Both the position numbers and the translations under genes were made by a program. Positions 17,131 to 26,176 of a stretch of 64,000 nt of DNA are shown piece by piece (positions within the stretch are counted from its first letter, which is position 1; every line of letters begins with the position of its first letter). The notes beneath the pieces are model-generated. The model was not told the origin of the DNA. It ran no database searches and saw only the letters and a program-made list of their open reading frames with translations. Source of the stretch: Bradyrhizobium sp. OK095 (GTDB lineage Bacteria; Pseudomonadota; Alphaproteobacteria; Rhizobiales; Xanthobacteraceae); contig NZ_FOBX01000001.1 in the NCBI RefSeq assembly GCF_900109945.1, forward strand, positions 372,001-436,000. The letters run 5' to 3'.

Positions 17131-18156
17131 ATGAAGAACACGATTGCCAGGCTTGCCGGCGCGCTGCTGGCGCTGACGCTCACCACCGGCCTTGCCGCGG
17201 CGCAAAGCAAGGTCACCATCGCGATCGGCGGCGGAGCCTGCCTGTGCTATCTGCCCACGGTGCTGGCCAAGCAGCTCGGCGAATACGACAAGGCCGGCCT
17301 CAATGTCGAGCTGATCGACCTCAAGGGTGGTTCGGACGCGCTGAAAGCCGTGCTCGGCGGCAGCGCCGACGTGGTCTCCGGCTATTTCGACCATTGCGTC
17401 AATCTCGCCGCCAAGAAGCAGGAGCTTCAGGCCTTCGTGGTCTATGACCGCTATCCCGGCCTCGTGCTGGTGGTCTCGCCCTCGCATACGAACGAAATCA
17501 AGTCGATCAAGGATCTCGCCGGCAAGAAGGTCGGCGTCAGCGCACCCGGCTCCTCCACCGACTTCTTCCTGAAATATCTGCTCAAGAAGAACGGGGTTGA
17601 TCCCGCCAGCACCGCGGTGATCGGCGTCGGCCTCGGCGCCACCGCGGTCGCGGCGATGGAGCAGGGCCAGATCGATGCGGCCGTGATGCTCGATCCCTCC
17701 GTGACCGTGCTCCAGGGCAGCCACAAGGATCTGCGCATCCTCAGCGACACCCGGACCCAGAAGGACACGCTCGAAACGTTCGGCGGCGAATATCCTGGTG
17801 GCGCGCTGTACTCGACGGTGGCCTGGATCAACGGCCACGAGAAGGAAACGCAGGCGCTCACCAACGCCATGCTCGCGACGATCGCCTGGATCCATTCGCA
17901 TTCGCCCGAGGAGATCATGGCGAAGATGCCCGACGAGATGGTCGGCAAGAACAAGGACCTTTATCTCGCGGCGCTGAAGAACACGATCCCGATGTTCTCC
18001 GAAACCGGCAAGATGGACCCGAAGGGCGCAGACGCCGTGCTCGCCGTGTTCAGCGTCGGCTCGCCGGAGGTCGCCAACGCCAAGATCGACGTCAGCAAGA
18101 CCTTCACCAACAAATACGTCGAGCAGGCCAAGAAGACCACGGGGAGCGCCAAATAA
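17131..18156 (+). CDS. ABC transporter substrate-binding protein, NMT1/SsuA type
   Basis: 341 residues, from an ATG with GGAGGAAACC ahead of it. A signal peptide ends at about residue 24 (GLAAAQ). The mature protein is a two-lobed binding protein of the NMT1/THI5-like, SsuA or TauA group (YLPTVLAKQLGEYDKAGLNVELIDLKGG and GKKVGVSAPGSSTDFFLKYLL). A CLC triplet occurs just after the first strand. It has no permease or ATPase beside it. The ATPase-permease pair of the matching type at 11438-13041 lacks a binding protein, so the three probably form one transporter. Confidence 0.88.
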   Translation: MKNTIARLAGALLALTLTTGLAAAQSKVTIAIGGGACLCYLPTVLAKQLGEYDKAGLNVELIDLKGGSDALKAVLGGSADVVSGYFDHCVNLAAKKQELQAFVVYDRYPGLVLVVSPSHTNEIKSIKDLAGKKVGVSAPGSSTDFFLKYLLKKNGVDPASTAVIGVGLGATAVAAMEQGQIDAAVMLDPSVTVLQGSHKDLRILSDTRTQKDTLETFGGEYPGGALYSTVAWINGHEKETQALTNAMLATIAWIHSHSPEEIMAKMPDEMVGKNKDLYLAALKNTIPMFSETGKMDPKGADAVLAVFSVGSPEVANAKIDVSKTFTNKYVEQAKKTTGSAK

Positions 18157-18185
18157 CTGACGCGAAGGCGTTGTAATAAGACGTC

Positions 18186-18890
18186 ATGACATCACTGGTC
18201 ATTCATCGCGTAACGACGCTTGATCTTGCCGTGCGGCCGATCGTCTGGCCGTTCGCCGAAGAGCGCCGCGCCGAGATCGCGGCGCATTTCGCCGAGCAGC
18301 AGCGCGAGCGGCCGAAGATATGGAACGGCCGCGTCCTGCTCGGGCGCGATGCCGTTTTCACGGACGGTCACCTTTCTGCGACCTATTTTGAGACCGATTT
18401 CGCGAGCTTCCTCGCCTGGCGCGACTGGGGCTTTCCCGACAAGGCCGTGTTCAACGGGTTTGGCATGGGCGCGCTGCTCACATCCGACGGCGCCTTTGTC
18501 ATGGGCGAGATGGCGCAGCACACCGCCAATGCGGGCCGCATCTATTTCCCCTCGGGCACGCCCGATCTCGACGATGTCAGGGAGGGGACGCTCGACATTC
18601 CCGGCAGTGTCGTTCGTGAGCTCGGGGAAGAAACCGGGCTGACCACAGCCGACTACTGGGCTGAGCTGGACTGGCACTGCGTCGTCACCGGGGCGGCGAT
18701 TGCAATGATACAGGTCCTCAACCTGAATGTGCCGGGCGACGTGGCCCGCTCCCGGATCGAAGACAATCTCGCGCGTGAGGCCGAGCCGGAGCTATCGGCT
18801 ATTCATCTCGTGCGTGGTGTGAGTGATCTCACTGCGTCCATGCCGCGATTTGTCACGGCCTTCGTCGAGAAGCAGTTCGCGTCGCGCTGA
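18186..18890 (+). CDS. NUDIX hydrolase-like protein
   Basis: 234 residues. The catalytic half of the NUDIX box is clear (RELGEETGL near residues 144-152) and the glycine-rich lead-in is present. However, the glutamate expected 8 residues before the RE pair is not in register, so the box is partly degenerate. NUDIX proteins split nucleoside diphosphate-X compounds using magnesium held by the REXXEE residues. No signal peptide. It sits between two unrelated transport genes; the substrate is unknown. Confidence 0.75.
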   Translation: MTSLVIHRVTTLDLAVRPIVWPFAEERRAEIAAHFAEQQRERPKIWNGRVLLGRDAVFTDGHLSATYFETDFASFLAWRDWGFPDKAVFNGFGMGALLTSDGAFVMGEMAQHTANAGRIYFPSGTPDLDDVREGTLDIPGSVVRELGEETGLTTADYWAELDWHCVVTGAAIAMIQVLNLNVPGDVARSRIEDNLAREAEPELSAIHLVRGVSDLTASMPRFVTAFVEKQFASR

Positions 18891-18900
18891 CGCGCGAGGC

Positions 18901-18933
18901 TTGACATCGCTTCGCTCAGCCCATGTGATGGGC
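18901..18933 (+). promoter_or_regulatory. Probable promoter and operator of the Liv-type operon
   Basis: TTGACA (18901-18906) and TGTGAT (18924-18929) are 17 bases apart, a sigma-70-like pair with a consensus -35 and a weak -10. The -10 overlaps the perfect inverted repeat GCCCAT-GTG-ATGGGC (18919-18933), a good place for a repressor. The first gene starts 52 bases further on. Confidence 0.55.
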
Positions 18934-18985
18934 CAAAAAGCAAAAGCAAGAAGACTGCAATGCACAATCGTCCAGGGAGGTTTAG

Positions 18986-20296
18986 ATGCGCCTGCGCATG
19001 GCTGCCCGCTTGGTACGTGGGCTGTTGGTCGCGATATCAGCGACGGGCTTGATGGCTTCGGCCCAGGCTCAAGAGAAAAAGATCAAGATCGGCGTCGTTT
19101 TCGATTTGACCGGACCACTCGCAGGCGGCGGGTCCGAGCTCAACTACGTCGGCGCCAAGATCATCCTCGACCATTTCGCCAAGACCGGCGTCGAGGGCTA
19201 CAAGATCGAGGCGGTCTATGCCGACGCCCAGAGCAAGCCCGACATCGCCATCAACGAATCCGTTCGCCTGCTGGAGCAGGAGAAGGTCGACATGGTGCTC
19301 GGCTTCTTCTCCTCGGCGCAATGCGTGCCCGTGGCCGCGCGCGTCGAGCAACTCAAGAAGTTCATGTGGATGACGACCTGCATTTCGTCGGCCGTGTTCA
19401 ACGAGAAGGGCTACAAATACGTCTTCCGGCCGCAGGCGAGCGGCGACCAGTTCGGCATGATGACGATGGATTTCATCGCCCAGAACGCCAAGGCGAAGTT
19501 CGACAAGGAGCCGAAGGACCTGCGGGTCGCCATCATCCACGAGGATGGCGCCTACGGTGTCGACGTGTCGAAGGGTAACGAAGTCGGCGCCAAAAAGGCC
19601 GGCTTCAACGTCGTGATGAAGGAAGGTTACTCCGCCACCGCGCCTGATCTCTCCGCGCTGGTGACCAAGCTGAAGCGCGCCAAGCCTGATGTGGTCTTCC
19701 ACACCGGCTACAACCCCGACATCACGCTGCTACTGCGGCAGGCCCGCGAGCAGGGCCTTAAGTTCGGTGCGCTGATGGGGCATGGCGCGGGCTACGGCGT
19801 CTATGAAAAGCTGAAGGAGGGCATGGGCACGGATGCCGCCTACATCTTCAACACCGACCCGATTTCGATCTGGCTCGCCAACCAGAAGACCATGGACCCC
19901 AAACTGCCGCCCGTGATCAAGATGGTCGGCGAGGAGTTCGACAAGATCCGGCCCGGCGTCGCCATTCGTTCCGCCCATGTCGGCATCGGTGCCTCCAATA
20001 CCTACGTCTTCATGTCCGATGTACTGCCACGCGCGATCAAGAAGTATGGCGGCGTCGATCCTGACGCGCTGCGCAAGGCGGCGCTCGATACCGATATCCC
20101 CGAGGGCGGGACCATGCTCGGCTTCGGCGTCAAATTCTATGGCGAGGGCACGCCGATGGCCGGGCAGAACGAGCGGTCATTTCCGGTCGTGATCCAGTAT
20201 ATCGACGACAAATCCTCCGTGGTGTGGCCCAAGAGCCAGGCGCAGCGCGAGGCCGTGCTGCCACTGCCGAAAGGCACCACCTATAGCAACCAGTAG
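18986..20296 (+). CDS. Branched-chain amino-acid-type ABC transporter, periplasmic binding protein
   Basis: 436 residues, from an ATG preceded by GGGAGGTTTAG. A signal peptide ends near residue 28 (ASAQAQ). The rest is a LivK-like type I binding protein: KIKIGVVFDLTGPLAGGG at the start of the first lobe, KVDMVLGFFSSAQCVPVAARV, and a long second lobe. Proteins of this group bind leucine-like amino acids, amides, urea or aromatic acids, so the ligand is open. First gene of a five-gene transport operon in the order binding protein, ATPase, ATPase, permease, permease. Confidence 0.93.
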   Translation: MRLRMAARLVRGLLVAISATGLMASAQAQEKKIKIGVVFDLTGPLAGGGSELNYVGAKIILDHFAKTGVEGYKIEAVYADAQSKPDIAINESVRLLEQEKVDMVLGFFSSAQCVPVAARVEQLKKFMWMTTCISSAVFNEKGYKYVFRPQASGDQFGMMTMDFIAQNAKAKFDKEPKDLRVAIIHEDGAYGVDVSKGNEVGAKKAGFNVVMKEGYSATAPDLSALVTKLKRAKPDVVFHTGYNPDITLLLRQAREQGLKFGALMGHGAGYGVYEKLKEGMGTDAAYIFNTDPISIWLANQKTMDPKLPPVIKMVGEEFDKIRPGVAIRSAHVGIGASNTYVFMSDVLPRAIKKYGGVDPDALRKAALDTDIPEGGTMLGFGVKFYGEGTPMAGQNERSFPVVIQYIDDKSSVVWPKSQAQREAVLPLPKGTTYSNQ

Positions 20297-20311
20297 CGGC
20301 GGAGAGCTGAG

Positions 20312-21082
20312 GTGCTGGAGGTCAGCGGACTGGTGAAGCGGTTTGGTGGCTTCACCGCCGTCAACAACGTGTCGTTCAGCGTCGGTCAGGGCGAGATCCT
20401 CGGCCTGATCGGCCCCAACGGTTCGGGCAAGAGCACGATCTTCAACATGCTCTCCGGCACGCTGGCGCCGACCTCAGGCTCGATCCTGTTCGCCGGGCAT
20501 GAGATCGCGGGTCTCGCACCGCACCGGATCATCAACAGCGGCGTCGGCCGCACCTTCCAGATTCCGCGGCCGTTCCGCCGCCTGACCATTTTCGAGAACG
20601 TCGCGCTCGCCGGCTTCTACGGCCAGGGCCGACATAGTCGCATCAAGGCTGAGGAAGCGGCCGAGCGGTCGCTTGCGATGGTCGGCCTGCCGACCGATCG
20701 CCATGCCAGCGTCGACGGCCTCGGCGCGGCCGGCCTCAAGAAGCTCGAACTCGCGAAAGCGCTCGCCACCGCCCCAAAGCTGCTGCTCGCCGACGAGAGT
20801 CTCGGCGGCCTCGACGAGGCCGAGATGTACCAGGCCGCCGACATGCTGCGCAACATCCGCGATGAGCTCGGCATCACCATCATCTGGGTCGAGCACATCA
20901 TGGGCGTGCTGATGCGCGTCGTCGATCGCGTGATGGTGCTCGACCACGGCGAGAAGATCTCGGAAGGTTTGCCGAGCGCGGTTGCCGGCGATCCGCGCGT
21001 CATCGAGGTCTATCTCGGCACCGATGCCGAGACCACACAGGCCGCGGCTGCCGAAGCGCGCCGCCGCGCGGGAGGGCAGTGA
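20312..21082 (+). CDS. livG: Branched-chain amino-acid-type ABC transporter ATPase (LivG-like)
   Basis: 256 residues with a GTG start 16 bases after the binding-protein stop, with GGAGAG upstream. Walker A is GPNGSGKST. The signature region is a variant, LGAAGLKKLELAKAL, in place of the usual LSxGxxRxxE. Walker B is LLLADESLGGLD and the switch is WVEHIM. The usual LivG insertion after Walker A (GIGRTFQ-like, here GVGRTFQIPRPF) is present. The variant signature and the serine in ADES differ from the standard form. Confidence 0.9.
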   Translation: MLEVSGLVKRFGGFTAVNNVSFSVGQGEILGLIGPNGSGKSTIFNMLSGTLAPTSGSILFAGHEIAGLAPHRIINSGVGRTFQIPRPFRRLTIFENVALAGFYGQGRHSRIKAEEAAERSLAMVGLPTDRHASVDGLGAAGLKKLELAKALATAPKLLLADESLGGLDEAEMYQAADMLRNIRDELGITIIWVEHIMGVLMRVVDRVMVLDHGEKISEGLPSAVAGDPRVIEVYLGTDAETTQAAAAEARRRAGGQ

Positions 21083-21786
21083 TGCTGGAGCTTCGCGGCG
21101 TCAATGCCGGCTACGGCACCTTCCAGGCGCTGTTCGACGTCAATCTCGACGTCAAGGCCGGCGAAGCCGTCGGCGTGATCGGCTCGAACGGCGCCGGCAA
21201 GACCACCTTGATGCGCGTCATCTCCGGCCTGATTCGTCCCTCGCGTGGCTCGATCAGTATGGAGGGCGTCGATGTCGTGGCGACTCCGTCGCACAAGATC
21301 GTCAGCCTCGGCATCGCGCATGTGCCGGAGAACCGGCGGCTGTTTCCGCAGCTCACGGTCGACGACAATCTGAAAATGGGCGCCTTCATGAAGGAGGCAC
21401 GCGGCCATTATGCGGAGCGGCTGGCGGTCGTGTTCGACCTGTTTCCGCGCCTGAAGGAGCGCCGTCATCAGATGGCCGGCACCATGTCCGGCGGCGAGCA
21501 GCAGATGTGCGCGATCGGCCGCGCGCTGATGTCCAAGCCAAAGCTGCTGCTGCTCGACGAACCGTCGGCGGGGCTGGCGCCGGTGGTGGTGCAGCAGGTG
21601 TTCGAGCTGGTGAAGCGGATCCGTGCAAGCGGCCTGACGGTGTTGATCGTCGAGCAGAACGTGCAGCAGGTGCTGAAAGTCGTCGACCGCGCCTATCTGA
21701 TCGAGGCGGGCACGATCAGGGCGTCCGGCACCTCGGCCGAGATGCTCGCGAGCGACACGGTCAAGGAAGCGTATCTCGGAGTGTGA
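21082..21786 (+). CDS. livF: Branched-chain amino-acid-type ABC transporter ATPase (LivF-like)
   Basis: 234 residues. The ATG at 21082 overlaps the previous stop (TGATG) and has GGAGGG 6 bases before it; a GTG one codon earlier is also possible. Walker A GSNGAGKTT, signature MSGGEQQMCAIGRAL, Walker B LLLLDEPSAGLAP and LivF-type stretch VPENRRLFPQLTVDDNL are intact. It pairs with the LivG-like ATPase to drive the two permeases downstream. Confidence 0.93.
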   Translation: MLELRGVNAGYGTFQALFDVNLDVKAGEAVGVIGSNGAGKTTLMRVISGLIRPSRGSISMEGVDVVATPSHKIVSLGIAHVPENRRLFPQLTVDDNLKMGAFMKEARGHYAERLAVVFDLFPRLKERRHQMAGTMSGGEQQMCAIGRALMSKPKLLLLDEPSAGLAPVVVQQVFELVKRIRASGLTVLIVEQNVQQVLKVVDRAYLIEAGTIRASGTSAEMLASDTVKEAYLGV

Positions 21787-21811
21787 GGGGCAGGGCGAGG
21801 TTCATGCAGGC

Positions 21812-22693
21812 ATGCAAGCATTTTTGGACATCTTTGACATCTACCTGCTGGAGGCCGTCATCAACGGCATCCTGCTCGGCGGCGTGCTGGCGCTGCTTGC
21901 GCTCGGGCTCAATCTGATCTTCGGCGTCATCGACGTGACCTGGATCTGCTACGCCGAGCTGGTGATGATCGGCATGTACGCCATGTATTTCCTGGTGCAG
22001 TATTACGGCATCAGCTATTTCATCGCCGCGCCGCTCACGATCCTGCTGGTCGCGATCCTCGGCGCGGCGCTGCACTACCTGGTGATCGCGCCGCTGCTCA
22101 CCGCGCCGCCGATCAACCAGTTGCTCGCAACCGGCGGGGTGCTGTTCGTGCTCCAGAGCTTTGCCACCGTCGCTTTCGGCATCGACTTTCGCAATCTCGG
22201 CATCCGCCTGCCGGTGCTCGCCTTCGGCGAGATGCATTTCAGTTACGCGCGGCTGCTGTCGTTCCTGGCGGCACTGCTCGGCATGGTCGCGGTCTATCTG
22301 TTCATGACGAGAACCTTCACCGGCACGGCGATCCGCGCGATCTCGCAGGACCGGCAGATCATGGCGCTGATGGGTGTCGATACCAAGCGCATCTATCTCG
22401 TCACCTCCGCGATCGGCGGTGGGCTGGCCGGGCTCGCCGCCTGCCTGCTGGTGCTGCAATATGACGTGCATCCGTTCGTCGGCCTTTCCTTCGGTCCGAT
22501 CACCTTCCTGATCTGCGTGCTCGGGGGACTCGGCAATTTCATCGGCGGCTTCATCGCCGCCTTCGTGTTCGCGGAGATCATTTCGCTCGGGGGCCTGTTC
22601 TCCGATCTCGAATGGGGCTACGTGCTCGCCTTCGCTTTCTTCATCGTCATGATGTTCATCCGGCCCGCGGGCCTGCTTGCGAGGCGCCGATGA
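21812..22693 (+). CDS. livH: Branched-chain amino-acid-type ABC transporter permease (LivH-like)
   Basis: 293 residues with about eight membrane segments. The LivH family pattern is seen at the start (INGILLGGVLALLALGLNLI) and in the coupling loop (TAIRAISQDRQIMALMGVDT). Its stop overlaps the start of the next permease (ATGA). Forms a heterodimer with the LivM-like protein. Confidence 0.93.
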   Translation: MQAFLDIFDIYLLEAVINGILLGGVLALLALGLNLIFGVIDVTWICYAELVMIGMYAMYFLVQYYGISYFIAAPLTILLVAILGAALHYLVIAPLLTAPPINQLLATGGVLFVLQSFATVAFGIDFRNLGIRLPVLAFGEMHFSYARLLSFLAALLGMVAVYLFMTRTFTGTAIRAISQDRQIMALMGVDTKRIYLVTSAIGGGLAGLAACLLVLQYDVHPFVGLSFGPITFLICVLGGLGNFIGGFIAAFVFAEIISLGGLFSDLEWGYVLAFAFFIVMMFIRPAGLLARRR

Positions 22694-23709
22694 TGCGGCA
22701 GGGGCGGCTTGCAGCATGGGGGATCGGACTGGCGGTGCTGATCGCACTGCCCTTCGTCTATCGCGATCCCTATCATCTGCACATCCTGGTGTTGATCCTG
22801 ATCTGGTCGTTCGCCTACACATCGTGGTCGATGATGGGACGGTTCGGTCTCGTCTCGCTCGGCCATGGCGGCTTCATGGGGATCGGCGCGTATGTCACGG
22901 CGCTCTTGTGGAATCACCTCGGCTGGTCGCCCTGGATCGGCATTCCCATCGGCATGGTCGCGGCCGGCGCGCTGGCGCTGATCGTCGGCTATCCCTGCTT
23001 CCGCTTCCGCATCACCGGGCACTATTTCGTGCTGGTGACGCTGGCGCTCTCGGGCATCGTGCTTCAGGTCATCACGGCGACGCGCGACTATACCGGCGGC
23101 TCGCTCGGCTATACGCCGAACCGCGCCTCGGGCAACAAGGCGCTGGCACTGCAATTCGACGACAAGATCACCTGGTACCTGATCGCGCTCGGCGTCTGGC
23201 TGTTCGGCATCGTGGTCTGGCACTGGGTCGACCGCAGCATGGCACGCTATGCGCTGGAGGCGATCTCGGAGGACGAGGACGCCGCAGCCGCCGCCGGCGT
23301 CGATGTCACCGCGGAGAAGCTGAAGATCACCCTCCTCAGCGCGGTGATGACGGCGCTCGCGGGCGCGGTTTACTGCCAGTACCAGATGTTCATCACCCCG
23401 GACACGGTCAGCGGCATCGCGGTGTCGCTCCAGATGGTGTTCGCCGCCATCGTCGGCGGCCTGTTCGTCTCGCTCGGCCCGACTGTCGGCGCTGTTATCA
23501 CCATCCTGCTGGCCGAGACCTTGCGGATCGGCTTCGGCACCAAGGCGGTCGGCTGGGACAACCTCGTCTACGGCGTGCTGCTGGTGCTTTTCATCATATT
23601 CCTTCCCAAGGGTATCCTTGGTAGCGTGCTCGACCGACTGAAGCCGCAACGCAAGGTGCCCCGCGCTCATGAGCAAGAAGCCGTCCAAATCGCTCGCCCA
23701 GGAACTTGA
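22690..23709 (+). CDS. livM: Branched-chain amino-acid-type ABC transporter permease (LivM-like)
   Basis: 339 residues from the ATG that overlaps the LivH stop; the open frame reaches back 26 codons without a better start. About nine hydrophobic segments. LivM features include SLGHGGFMGIGAYVTALL and the coupling loop ARYALEAISEDEDAAAAAGVDVT. The last 41 bases overlap the start of the polyphosphate kinase gene, so the kinase is probably on the same mRNA. Confidence 0.93.
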   Translation: MMRQGRLAAWGIGLAVLIALPFVYRDPYHLHILVLILIWSFAYTSWSMMGRFGLVSLGHGGFMGIGAYVTALLWNHLGWSPWIGIPIGMVAAGALALIVGYPCFRFRITGHYFVLVTLALSGIVLQVITATRDYTGGSLGYTPNRASGNKALALQFDDKITWYLIALGVWLFGIVVWHWVDRSMARYALEAISEDEDAAAAAGVDVTAEKLKITLLSAVMTALAGAVYCQYQMFITPDTVSGIAVSLQMVFAAIVGGLFVSLGPTVGAVITILLAETLRIGFGTKAVGWDNLVYGVLLVLFIIFLPKGILGSVLDRLKPQRKVPRAHEQEAVQIARPGT

Positions 23710-24592
23710 CCGCTACATCACGCCGTTCCGCTACGATGGATCGGGCAAGTTCCACCTGAAGGAGCACAAGACCGACGAGAAGGGCGATCTCGACAAGGAC
23801 AAGGCGCAGGAGATTCTCGACGCCAACAAGAAGCGTCTCGTCGAATTCCAGGAAAAGCTCTACGCCCAGGATCGCTGGTCGATCCTGATCATCTTCCAGG
23901 CCATGGATGCGGCCGGTAAGGATTCCGCCATCAAGGCGATCTTCGAGGGCATCAATCCGCAGGGCTGCGAGGTTTCCGCCTTCAAGGCCCCGAGCAGCAA
24001 GGAGCTCGATCACGATTTCCTCTGGCGCCACGTGATCGCATTGCCGGAGCGCGGCCATATCGGCATCTTCAACCGATCCCATTACGAGGAATGCCTGGTG
24101 ACGCGCGTGCATCCGGAGATCCTCGCCAAGGAGAAGCTGCCGCAGAAACTCCTCACCAGGAACATCTGGAAGGAACGGTTCGAGGACATCTCGGCCTTCG
24201 AGCGCTATCTCAGCCGCAACGGCACCGTGGTGCTGAAATTCTTCCTCAATCTCTCCAGAGAGGAACAGCGCGAGCGCTTCCTCGACCGGCTGGAGATTCC
24301 TGCCAAGCAGTGGAAATTCTCCATGGACGACATCAAGGAGCGCGCGCTGTGGCCGCGCTATCAGGCGGTCTATCAGGACATCGTCCGCCACACGGCAACG
24401 TCTCATGCGCCGTGGTATGTCGTGCCCGCCGACCACAAATGGTTCGCGCGCGTCGTCATCGGCTCGGTGATCAATGCCACGCTCGAAAAGCTCGACCTGC
24501 GCTTTCCCCGCGCCGACAAGGCCTCGCTGGCGGAATTCGACGAGGTGCGCAAGGCGCTGGAGAAGGAGGGGAAAGGGAAGCGGACGAAATGA
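23669..24592 (+). CDS. ppk2: Polyphosphate kinase 2 family protein
   Basis: 307 residues, normal for a one-domain PPK2. It moves phosphate between polyphosphate and nucleotides. The Walker A-like motif is FQAMDAAGKDSAIK (about residues 76-89), Walker B-like IGIFNRSHYEE lies about 130-140, and a lid rich in Arg follows (RFLDRLEIPAKQWKFS, then KERALWPRYQAVYQDI). One-domain class I enzymes usually favour ADP or GDP phosphorylation, but the direction cannot be settled here. It overlaps livM by 41 bases in another frame, an unusual junction that couples it to the transporter operon. Confidence 0.93.
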   Translation: MSKKPSKSLAQELDRYITPFRYDGSGKFHLKEHKTDEKGDLDKDKAQEILDANKKRLVEFQEKLYAQDRWSILIIFQAMDAAGKDSAIKAIFEGINPQGCEVSAFKAPSSKELDHDFLWRHVIALPERGHIGIFNRSHYEECLVTRVHPEILAKEKLPQKLLTRNIWKERFEDISAFERYLSRNGTVVLKFFLNLSREEQRERFLDRLEIPAKQWKFSMDDIKERALWPRYQAVYQDIVRHTATSHAPWYVVPADHKWFARVVIGSVINATLEKLDLRFPRADKASLAEFDEVRKALEKEGKGKRTK

Positions 24593-24771
24593 AAACGCGA
24601 AACAACCCCATGCACAGTAGGCGGCGATAGTGAAATCAACGGCTTGATCGCCGCGCGTCGTGCATCTACGGATTTTACGAAATTCGTTTGACGCGTCGGG
24701 CAAAACAGGGGTATGGTGTCATCATCGCGAGTGTCCCCATAGCCCGTCGATAGCAGCCAGATCACCGACGA

Positions 24772-24860
24772 CGTAGGTGGGCAAAGCGAAGCGTGCCCAC
24801 CTATCGTCATGATGAGATAGGTGGTGGGCACGGCGCAAGGGCGCCTTTGCCCACCCTACG
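24772..24860. repeat. Inverted intergenic repeat
   Basis: The element runs from CGTAGGTGGGCAAAG to CTTTGCCCACCCTACG, with an inner pair GCCCACCTATC/GATAGGTGGTGGGC. It can fold into one long hairpin with a short central loop. This is a common intergenic repeat type in Bradyrhizobium. The preceding stretch 24593-24771 has no gene that I can support. Confidence 0.7.
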
Positions 24861-24880
24861 ATTTCAGAGCAAGACGCCGC

Positions 24881-25765
24881 TTAGTACCCGCGGCCCCACC
24901 AGTAGCAGAAGCGCTCGATGTTGGCGGGCAGGCTCGCCTCGTAGTTCGCCCATTTCTCGTATTTCGGCAACTTCACGTCCTTCATCGCGGTGTCGAAGCA
25001 TTTGCCGGCGTCGGCGGCTTTCTTTACCTCGGCGGAGAGGTCCTCCATGTAGGCGACATCGTCCTCGATGTCCTTCTTGGTGCCGAGGCGGCCGCCGGCA
25101 TAGGGATGGCCGGGGATCATCCGCTCCCAGTCGAGCGAGCCGAGCTTCTTCAGCGAGGCGATATATTCGACCGGCGAAGCGTTGTCGGGGATGTTGCGGA
25201 ACTGCACGGATTCGATCGGCGCGAAGTCGACGACGAAGACGATCTTCTCCTTCGGCAGCCGCATCACCAGCGAATTGTCGGAATGGTTGCGGCCGACATA
25301 ATCGAGTTCGAGCGTGGTGCCACCGAGCTTGATGATCTTCTGGTCATCGACCACCTGGTCCGGCATCACAACATCGGCCAGCAGCGAATTCTGCTTCTTC
25401 AGCTCGAGCAGCCGCTCCTTGGTGCGCCGGTGCGCGATGAAGGTGGCGCCGAGATCCTTGAAGGGTTGTCCGCCGGCGATGTGGTCGTAATGGTGATGGC
25501 TGTAGATGACGTATTTGATCGGCTGGTCGGTGACCGCCTTGATCGCGTCGATATAGGGCTTTGCGGGGCGCAAATACGAAATCGGGTCGGTCGCGATCAC
25601 GCCCTTGGGCGTCACCACGAACATCGACTGATGGCCGCCGTAGCGGAAGATGTAGACGTTGTCGGTACCGTCGACCTTCCTGGTCGAGGTCTGCGGCGGC
25701 GTCTGCGCGAACGCTGATCCGGTCACGAGGGCCGCGAGTACGGCGATGCAAAATGATGCTTTCAT
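24881..25765 (-). CDS. Exported metallo-beta-lactamase-fold hydrolase
   Basis: 294 residues. A signal peptide ends at about residue 21 (GSAFAQ). The zinc motif HxHxDH is present as SHHHYDHIAGG near residues 90-98, the Asp ligand in VVFVVDF, and the late histidine in MIPGHPYAGG. It is a periplasmic hydrolase of the large MBL family; overall layout is nearer to quinoprotein-relay or lactonase-like members than to antibiotic-resistance enzymes. The SD is weak. No operon partner. Confidence 0.87.
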   Translation of the reverse strand: MKASFCIAVLAALVTGSAFAQTPPQTSTRKVDGTDNVYIFRYGGHQSMFVVTPKGVIATDPISYLRPAKPYIDAIKAVTDQPIKYVIYSHHHYDHIAGGQPFKDLGATFIAHRRTKERLLELKKQNSLLADVVMPDQVVDDQKIIKLGGTTLELDYVGRNHSDNSLVMRLPKEKIVFVVDFAPIESVQFRNIPDNASPVEYIASLKKLGSLDWERMIPGHPYAGGRLGTKKDIEDDVAYMEDLSAEVKKAADAGKCFDTAMKDVKLPKYEKWANYEASLPANIERFCYWWGRGY

Positions 25766-26176
25766 CTCTGGCTTTCTGGAAATGAAGAGAGGCGGGAGAG
25801 GGACTATCCCTTCGACACAAACGCTGCGTCGAGGGATTTATTCCGCCCTTTCGCACAGCCAAACTGTCGCGGAACAGCGGGGAACACGTCGCCAAATGTG
25901 ATTTGAAAGCCAGTGATCTCGCTTGACAGTTTTATGTCACGGGAGGACCATGCGTGTGGTCGCAAACAAGCGACGCGCAACGTCCACCTCATGAGCAAGG
26001 GGAGGTCTATGACTCCACCTCCGCAAATCCAGCCGCGTTAAGTGCGATGGAGCTCGTTCGGACTATCGCATAGCGGCTAAAACCGCGAACGGCACGCCGG
26101 GTTAAGGTTTAGTGGGCTGCATCAGCGAGGCATAGCCCCTACCTGCCCGGCGCTGTGCGTTTTGAGAACGGCCGCT
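25766..26176. other. Intergenic stretch without a supported gene
   Basis: Probably holds the promoter of the minus-strand hydrolase gene. On the plus strand two very short frames have strong SD sequences: 25950-25994 (14 codons after GGGAGGACC) and 26009-26041 (10 codons, MTPPPQIQPR, after GGGGAGGTCT). Neither leads into a downstream gene, so I do not call them genes. Confidence 0.4.
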
